A stretch of 64,000 nt of DNA from DATBQN01 sp963799925 (GTDB lineage: Bacteria; Acidobacteriota; Thermoanaerobaculia; Multivoradales; UBA5704), in contig CAWCYZ010000004.1 of assembly GCA_963799925.1 (NCBI GenBank), forward strand, positions 1,984,001 to 2,048,000, written 5' to 3'. Position numbers and translations under genes: made by a program. The notes below the pieces were generated by a model that saw only the letters and a list, made by a program, of their open reading frames with translations, was not told the DNA's origin and did no database searches. Below, in pieces: positions 58,707 through 64,000 of the stretch. Every line of letters starts with the position of its first letter. The stretch's first letter is position 1.

Positions 58707-60302
58707 TCAGCCGGGTTCGGTGACGCGCGCGAGCAGCCGTTCGGCGGTCTTCGCCACGGTTTCGGCGGCGGGTGGGTCGTAGTTCGACAGCACGACGAGA
58801 GTGTAGCCGTGGTCCGCGGAGATCTCGAGGAAGGCGTTGACCCCGAGGTCGCCGCCGGCGATGGCGATCGTCCCCCGCAGAGGCGTCGCAGCGGCGCCCT
58901 GCGTCGAGGGCTGCGGGCCGCCGGTGAAGATCCACTCGGTGTACGCCGGGCCGAGGAGCTTGCCGGCCGTGAGGGCATGGGAGAGGCGGAGCAGGTCCGG
59001 AGCCGTGGCGTAACCTCCGCCCGCCGAGCTGCCCCGCTCGGGGAGGGCCTGAACGTTGGGGTGGCGTGGGCGGTCGTGCGGGCCATCGCCGTAGGTGTAG
59101 CCCACCGCCCGGTCGGGGACGCCTTCACCGCGGGTGAACCAGCCGGAGTCCGTCATGCCCGCCGGCTGGAAGATGTGATCCCGCACGTAGCTGAAGTAGT
59201 CCTGGCCGGCGACCCGCTCGACGATGGCGCCGAGCACGACGTAGCCGGCGTTCGAATATTTCTGCTGCGCGCCGGGCTGGAAAAGGAGCGGCTGGTCCAC
59301 GAAGAGCGGGAAGTAGTCGTGGAGGGTGCGCAGCTTCTCCTTCGGCATCGTCTGCCAGCGGTCGTTGAAGATGTCGCCCAGGCCGGCGCTGTGATCGAGC
59401 AGCTGAGCGACGGTCACCGCCTCGGCGACGCTCTTGTTGGGGTAGTCCGGGAGGTACTTGACGAGGTGCTCAGCGAGGGAGATCTTGCCTGCCTCCGCGA
59501 GCTGGGCGATGGCGATGCGGGTGAAGAGCTTGTTCACCGACCCCAGATTGAAACGGGTGCTGACTCGGTTGGGTATGCCTCGCGGCCGATCGGCCATGCC
59601 GTAGGCGTCCTCGAGCAGGCCCCGGCCTCGCCGTTCGGCCAGCACCACGCCCGAGAACTCGTCCCTTCCGGCGAGTCGTTTGACCTCCGCCGACAGGGCG
59701 GCGACCGCCTGGGGCTCCAGCAGTGGGCCGTTGCCTTCGAGCTGCTCCGGTGTAGCCTCCCCCTCTTCCGGCTCGCGCGGTTGCAGCCGGACGCCGCCGA
59801 TCAGGTGCGGCGCCTCGGGCTCGAGCTGAATGGCGAGCTCCAGCCGGCCCGGGTCGCGCTCCGGCCGCACCAGCACGGCGATGGCGAGCGGCTCGGAGTG
59901 CAGGACCCGCTCGAGGGTGAGCCCGCCCAGATCGGCGCGGAAGCGCTTCCAGCGCGCCAGGCGGGAATCGATCGGGTCGCGCGACAAGGCGGCAGCCGGG
60001 AAGTTGGCGGCGAAGAAGGCGCGGGCGACCGCGTCGTCCGCGGCGTTGTAGGCCTCGAGGAAGGCTTTGGCGCGCTGGCCCGCCGGCGTGTCGGGCAGCG
60101 TGACCGCCGCGGCGCGGGATGGTGCCGGGGTGCCGGCCGGGGTTTCCGCAGAGCTTCTCATGGGAGCAGGTGTCCTATCATTTTGCCGCCCGGCGGAAGG
60201 CCCATCCAAAGCAGCGTAGCCCGGCAACGCCAACAGGGCGCCGGCCACGCAGGCCAGCAGAGGGCGGGTCGGTAGGGTCCGGTGGGTAGACAGCGCCGAC
60301 AT
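58707..60302 (-). CDS. Class C beta-lactamase-like serine hydrolase
   Basis: A 531-residue exported protein: signal peptide (LLACVAGALLALPGYAAL), an N-terminal extra domain (about 65-215) that resembles a small alpha/beta accessory fold, then the serine hydrolase domain. Active-site motifs: SVNK with nucleophile Ser255 (SxxK), YSN at Tyr349 (YxN), with HSAGLGD and PGAQQKYSNAGYVVLGAIVE around them. The KTG-equivalent is probably replaced near the C-terminus (GGDLGVNAFLE). More likely an esterase or peptidase than a true resistance enzyme. An inverted-repeat element sits just beyond its stop. Confidence 0.85.
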   Translation of the reverse strand: MSALSTHRTLPTRPLLACVAGALLALPGYAALDGPSAGRQNDRTPAPMRSSAETPAGTPAPSRAAAVTLPDTPAGQRAKAFLEAYNAADDAVARAFFAANFPAAALSRDPIDSRLARWKRFRADLGGLTLERVLHSEPLAIAVLVRPERDPGRLELAIQLEPEAPHLIGGVRLQPREPEEGEATPEQLEGNGPLLEPQAVAALSAEVKRLAGRDEFSGVVLAERRGRGLLEDAYGMADRPRGIPNRVSTRFNLGSVNKLFTRIAIAQLAEAGKISLAEHLVKYLPDYPNKSVAEAVTVAQLLDHSAGLGDIFNDRWQTMPKEKLRTLHDYFPLFVDQPLLFQPGAQQKYSNAGYVVLGAIVERVAGQDYFSYVRDHIFQPAGMTDSGWFTRGEGVPDRAVGYTYGDGPHDRPRHPNVQALPERGSSAGGGYATAPDLLRLSHALTAGKLLGPAYTEWIFTGGPQPSTQGAAATPLRGTIAIAGGDLGVNAFLEISADHGYTLVVLSNYDPPAAETVAKTAERLLARVTEPG

Positions 60303-60534
60303 CTCGTCTCGTATCCTCCTGAGCGCCGAGGTTATAGGGCGAGATCGGAGGACGTCGGCGCTCTCGACGTCGAGGCCCTAGGCCAGCTCGTTCGGGCCGA
60401 CAGTGTAACGCGGAAGCGCCATCCGGGTTCCACTCGCGGCGAGCCGGCGCCGCGGCGGCTTGCCCTCGGCGCAGGCGCCGCTTATCATCTTTGGCCGTCC
60501 GTTCTGGACCGCGCAATGCACAGGAGAGCAAGCC

Positions 60535-61311
60535 ATGATGCGTAGGAGTCTATTCTGCCTTGGCGTCGTGTTTCTGTTGAGCTGCAACCTCGCGGACTCG
60601 AGGCAGATGGCGCCGGCAGCCAGCGCCCCGCTGGTCAAGGTGACCGACCACAGCGCCGAGGAGCTGATCGACAAGTACGTCACGGCGATCGGCGGCCGCG
60701 ACAAGTGGCGGGCCATCCATTCGGTGAGGCTGACCGGCAAGTTCCTCCGCCCGGGGATCCCGCCGGCGCCGATTACCATCGAGAAGAAGCGCCCGAATCA
60801 GATGCTGCGCCGGCTGCACGACCGCGACCTGATCTCGCAGGGGCGGGACGGGGACTCCCTGTGGGAGATCTTCCCTCCCACCGGCGTCACCAAGCCGTCG
60901 CCGATGAATCCTTCACGGGAAGGGTACTTCCGGCATTGGGCCGCGATCGATCCGCCGCTGCTGGACTACCGCGCCAAGGGGACCCAGGTGGAGCTCCTGG
61001 GCAAGGAGAAGACGGGAGCGAAGGAGATCTATGTGCTCCAGGCGACCTTCAAGGATGGCGAGACGGCGCGCTTCTACCTCGACGGGCAGAGCCATCTCCT
61101 CGTCAAGGCCGTGGAGCGCCGCACCCTGGGTGGCCAGGCCAGCGACGCCGAGATCGTGTGGAGCGATCTCCGGCCGCTGGGCGGGGTCCTCTGGGCTTAC
61201 AGCGAGACGACGACCCTGAAGGCGATGAATATCCCTCAGACCATCCATTGGGACAAGATCGAGATCAACCCGGCGCTCGAAGACGGCGACTTCAAGATGC
61301 CGAAGGGCTGA
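60535..61311 (+). CDS. Putative lipoprotein, LolA/outer-membrane-type fold
   Basis: A 258-residue protein starting at ATG 60535 (a second Met follows), AGGAG 8 bases before. The lipobox is LLSC with Cys17 in MMRRSLFCLGVVFLLSCN, so lipidation is expected. The mature part (ELIDKYVTAIGGRDKWRAIHSVRLTGKFLRPG, then ETARFYLDGQSHLLVKAVERRTLGG) has the beta-rich pattern of outer-membrane lipoprotein-sorting-like proteins. Function unknown. Divergent from the beta-lactamase-like gene, and overlapping the converging sulfotransferase by 20 bp. Confidence 0.75.
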   Translation: MMRRSLFCLGVVFLLSCNLADSRQMAPAASAPLVKVTDHSAEELIDKYVTAIGGRDKWRAIHSVRLTGKFLRPGIPPAPITIEKKRPNQMLRRLHDRDLISQGRDGDSLWEIFPPTGVTKPSPMNPSREGYFRHWAAIDPPLLDYRAKGTQVELLGKEKTGAKEIYVLQATFKDGETARFYLDGQSHLLVKAVERRTLGGQASDAEIVWSDLRPLGGVLWAYSETTTLKAMNIPQTIHWDKIEINPALEDGDFKMPKG

Positions 61312-62290
61312 GAGCCGACCTTCCCGGCCGGCCGGCCTCGGCGGCAGGCGCGGCCACGCCGGTCGGGGTGCTCCACAGGAGATTGCGGAACAGGTCGAAG
61401 TTCTCGAGGTACTCCCGCCCGCAGGCGGGCAGCGGGTAGAGCGCCGGGTCGAACGGCAGGCTCGGGTCCGCCACCTTGCGCTGGAGATAGGCATAGAGCG
61501 CCTTGTGCTCGCTCGCCGCCTCGGGCAGCTCGTCGAAGGGGATCCCGCTCTTGTGGCGCCACAGGCTGGGATTGATCGCCTCGATCATCTGCATCAGCCG
61601 CTCGGGGGTGGGCTCGGTGACGCCGCACTCCCGGTCGAGGAAGCTGGCGAGCCGCCGGCACTGTTCGACCGGTGCGCGCAGTGTCTCCTCGTAATGGATG
61701 AACACGGTGCTGGGATTGCGCTCGGCGTGGCTGAGGATGGAGAGCATGAAGTGCTGCCAGCGCAGCAGGAACAGACCGACGAGGTGAACCTTGCCGTAGA
61801 ATTTCTCGGTCAGGATGAATCTTTCGTAAGAGAGTGCCGAGTGGTGGGGATTGCGCACCGGGATGATGAAGATCGGGTTTTCCCAGATCGCCTGCCAGAA
61901 CGGCAGCGTGGTGCAGAGGTACGGCTCCTTCCAGGACCACGGCCGGCCCGCCGACTCCATCCTGCCGATCAGCTCCTTGGCGCGCTCGCGGTGCTTGGGA
62001 TCCTGCGAGCGTTGGCGCATCAGCTCGGGAAACGATGGGTGCCAGTCGGAAAGCCCGACACTGCGCGATAAGTCGCTGAGGAAATCTTCCATCGGCATGT
62101 ATTCCCAGTACCCTTGGGGATTGCTCTCGTTGCCCGGCGCGAGCTCGGACTCCTCGCCGGCATAGGCTCCCCAGCGGTGGACGAGCTCCGCGATCAGCGA
62201 GGTGCCGCTGCGGTCCACGCCCAGGATGATGATGGGGCGAAGCTTCCGTGGTGGTGTATTCACGTGTTCCTCCTCGACTCGACGGTTCAA
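61292..62290 (-). CDS. Sulfotransferase family protein
   Basis: A 332-residue PAPS-dependent sulfotransferase-like protein. The 5'-phosphosulfate loop is IIILGVDRSGTSLIAELVHRWG (about 20-40); a 3'-phosphate-binding segment is IPVRNPHHSALSYERF; the rest has the WSWKEPYLCTTLPFW and FIHYEETLRAPVEQCRRL regions seen in the family. Acceptor unknown. AGGAGGA precedes the early ATG. The gene converges on the lipoprotein gene. Confidence 0.87.
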   Translation of the reverse strand: MNRRVEEEHVNTPPRKLRPIIILGVDRSGTSLIAELVHRWGAYAGEESELAPGNESNPQGYWEYMPMEDFLSDLSRSVGLSDWHPSFPELMRQRSQDPKHRERAKELIGRMESAGRPWSWKEPYLCTTLPFWQAIWENPIFIIPVRNPHHSALSYERFILTEKFYGKVHLVGLFLLRWQHFMLSILSHAERNPSTVFIHYEETLRAPVEQCRRLASFLDRECGVTEPTPERLMQMIEAINPSLWRHKSGIPFDELPEAASEHKALYAYLQRKVADPSLPFDPALYPLPACGREYLENFDLFRNLLWSTPTGVAAPAAEAGRPGRSALSPSAS

Positions 62291-62430
62291 TCTAGCGGCT
62301 TTTGTGCAACTACACTGCCGTTTCTTTGTGCTACCCTATCGCAGTCCAACACAACCCTGGTGCGAGGCAGCAACCCGATTCACCCCAGGCAGTCAAGGCG
62401 ACCAGTTTAAGTAATAGTTAAAGGTTTCTG

Positions 62431-64000
62431 TTGGTGGACACCTTCGTTCAAGACCTCCGCTTCGGCCTTCGCATGCTGGTGAAGAGCCCGGGCTTCAGCT
62501 CGGTGGTGATCATCACGCTGGCCCTGGGGATCGGCGCCACCAGCGTGATCTTCAGCATCGTCAACGCCGTGCTGTTGCGCCCGCTGCCGTATCGAGCTCC
62601 GGATCGCCTGGTCACCGTGTGGCAGAGCCTGCCCAAGGAGCAGGTCGATCAGGTGCCGGCGTCGGCGCCCAACTTTCTCGAATGGCAGGCGCAGAGCCGC
62701 ACGATGGCCCTGACGGCCTTCAACCGCTCCGCCTTCAGTCTGACGGGTGCAGATCGTCCGGAGCGGCTCGATGGCGGCCTGTTGCGCGCCAATGCCTTCG
62801 AGGTGCTCGGCGTGCTGCCGATCCTCGGGCGCACGTTCCGGCCGGGCGAGGACCAGCTCGGAGCCGATCCGGTGGTCGTATTGAGCTACGGGCTCTGGCA
62901 GCGCCGCTTCGGTGGCGATCCCGGCGTGCTCAAGCGCACCATCCTCCTGAACAGCAAGTCGTATCGCATCGTCGGCGTCATGCCGCCGAAATTTCAGTTC
63001 ATGGGCGCCGACGTGTGGGTGCCCCTCGCCTTCACTCAGGAGAACCTGCGCGATCGGGGCGGCTCGTTCCTGCGCGTGATGGGGCGTCTCAAGCCGGGGA
63101 TCACCATCGAGCAGGCGCGGGCGGACACGACCGCCATCGCCAATCATCAGGCGGAGCTGTACCCGGACAGCAACTTCGGCTGGAGCGTCAGCCTCGTCCT
63201 GCTCAACGAGCAGGTCCTGGGCAACATTCGCCGCACCCTGTTGGTGCTCTTCGGGGCGGTCGCCTTCGTGCTGCTGGTCGCCGCGACCAACGTCGCCAGC
63301 CTGCTGCTGGCGCGGGCTACGGACCGGGTGCGCGAGATGGCGGTGCGGGCGGCACTCGGCGCGGCGCGCGGCCGGCTGATCCGACAGGCGTTGACGGAGA
63401 GCCTGCTGCTCGCGCTGCTCGGCGGCGCCGGCGGCCTCCTGCTGGCCTTCTGGGGGACGGTGGCGGTGGTCGAGATGCATCCCAACCAGATCCCGCGCGT
63501 CACCGAGACCGGTATCGACGGCCGGGTGCTCGCCTTCACCCTCGGCATCTCGGTGCTCTGCGGCATCCTCTTCGGGCTGGTCCCCGCTCTCCAGGCCACC
63601 CGTCCTCGGCTCGGCGTCTCGCTCAAGGAGTCCGGGGTCCAAGTCTCCGCCTCCCGCTTCCGCTTCGCCCTGCGCAGCGCTCTGGTGGTCGGGGAGGTGG
63701 CCTTGGCGCTGGTGCTGCTGCTCGGGGCGGGTCTCATGGTGCGCAGCTTCCGGCGCCTGCAGCAGGTCGACCCCGGCTTCCACCCGGAGCACGTCCTGGT
63801 GGCGCAGGTCACGCTGCAGCCGGCCAAGTACCCCCAGACCTTTCAGAAGGTGGCGTTCTTCCAGCAGGTCGTCGACAGCATCCGGCAGACGCCGGGGGTG
63901 GTGATGGCGGGGGCGGTCACCACCCTGCCGCTCACGCCGATGGAGATCCAGGAAGCGTTCATGATCGAAGGGCGTCCGCCGACCGGTGGACCGGCCGGGG
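62431..64000 (+). CDS. MacB/FtsX-type ABC permease (acidobacterial orphan-permease type), 3'-partial
   Basis: An open reading frame running off the window. It begins TTG 62431 (or GTG 62434) with AAAGG upstream and reads VDTFVQDLRFGLRMLVKSPGFSSVVIITLALGIGATSVIFSIVNAVLLRPLPY, the characteristic start of these permeases. A MacB-like periplasmic core (EVLGVLPILGRTF, FGGDPGVLKRTILLNSKSYRIVGVMP, GWSVSLVLLNEQVLG) precedes the FtsX transmembrane part (TLLVLFGAVAFVLLVAATNVASLLLARATDRVREMAVRAALGAARGRLIRQ, then a second duplicated half). No ATPase is adjacent within the window, as usual for orphan permeases of acidobacteria. Substrate unknown. Confidence 0.88.
   Translation, partial: MVDTFVQDLRFGLRMLVKSPGFSSVVIITLALGIGATSVIFSIVNAVLLRPLPYRAPDRLVTVWQSLPKEQVDQVPASAPNFLEWQAQSRTMALTAFNRSAFSLTGADRPERLDGGLLRANAFEVLGVLPILGRTFRPGEDQLGADPVVVLSYGLWQRRFGGDPGVLKRTILLNSKSYRIVGVMPPKFQFMGADVWVPLAFTQENLRDRGGSFLRVMGRLKPGITIEQARADTTAIANHQAELYPDSNFGWSVSLVLLNEQVLGNIRRTLLVLFGAVAFVLLVAATNVASLLLARATDRVREMAVRAALGAARGRLIRQALTESLLLALLGGAGGLLLAFWGTVAVVEMHPNQIPRVTETGIDGRVLAFTLGISVLCGILFGLVPALQATRPRLGVSLKESGVQVSASRFRFALRSALVVGEVALALVLLLGAGLMVRSFRRLQQVDPGFHPEHVLVAQVTLQPAKYPQTFQKVAFFQQVVDSIRQTPGVVMAGAVTTLPLTPMEIQEAFMIEGRPPTGGPAG

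Noticed and set aside
62407..63792. A 461-residue open frame on the minus strand
   Set aside because: It lies opposite an obvious MacB/FtsX permease reading on + that runs off the window; its translation is rich in Glu/Gln/Arg/His with no domain pattern.

Overview
This GC-rich window comes from a diderm bacterium, most likely an Acidobacteriota member. The taxonomic pointers are a MacB/FtsX-type permease at the right edge of the kind expanded in acidobacteria, a PadR regulator paired with a HAAS-type membrane protein, and a full BAM/lipid A gene block. This placement is inference from gene content; no 16S gene is present.

Layout. 0-8.3 kb holds signalling genes: the tail of a TPR/NB-ARC-like protein, HAAS+PadR, a hybrid histidine kinase, and an HD-GYP protein followed by a roadblock-like protein. 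8.4-18.9 kb is housekeeping: ftsY, ribD, ribE, a TPR/TonB-C protein inside a 0.2-kb duplication, DUF1003, threonine aldolase, RidA, hpt and unknown proteins. 19-24.7 kb holds purine nucleoside phosphorylase, two secreted proteins (one very Cys-rich), lysS and lolC/lolD. 25-37.4 kb is clpC, then bamA-skp-lpxD-fabZ-lpxA-(Gfo/Idh/MocA)-mtnP-surE-pcm-acyP-apt, mostly overlapping or a few bases apart, ending at tRNA-Arg(CCT).

37.5-56 kb looks like an accessory and probably defence region starting beside that tRNA. It has (i) a two-gene unit: a 1,886-residue protein with beta-propeller-like repeats and a C-terminal GHKL-like ATPase region, 4 bp upstream of a receiver-like/SIR2 fusion; (ii) a type I restriction-modification operon hsdM-hsdS-hsdR with a YgjP-type metallopeptidase; (iii) a minisatellite of 20-21 bp near-palindromic units; and (iv) a truncated VapC-like gene. 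56-64 kb returns to secreted and envelope functions: alpha/beta hydrolase, ATP-grasp-like protein, class C beta-lactamase-like hydrolase, lipoprotein, sulfotransferase and an ABC permease.

Two cross-cutting observations matter. Three copies of a short inverted-repeat element (102, 102 and 63 bp), each with a perfect 8-bp target duplication, sit at 3' ends of genes (5907, 14244, 58538). Also, many genes in 0-2.3, 19-37 and 48-55.5 kb, including essential ones, carry repeated mostly +1 frameshifts, while 37.7-47.3 kb and most of 2.3-13 kb are clean. This looks like uneven consensus quality, so those genes are annotated as single genes spanning the shifts and not as inactivated pseudogenes.
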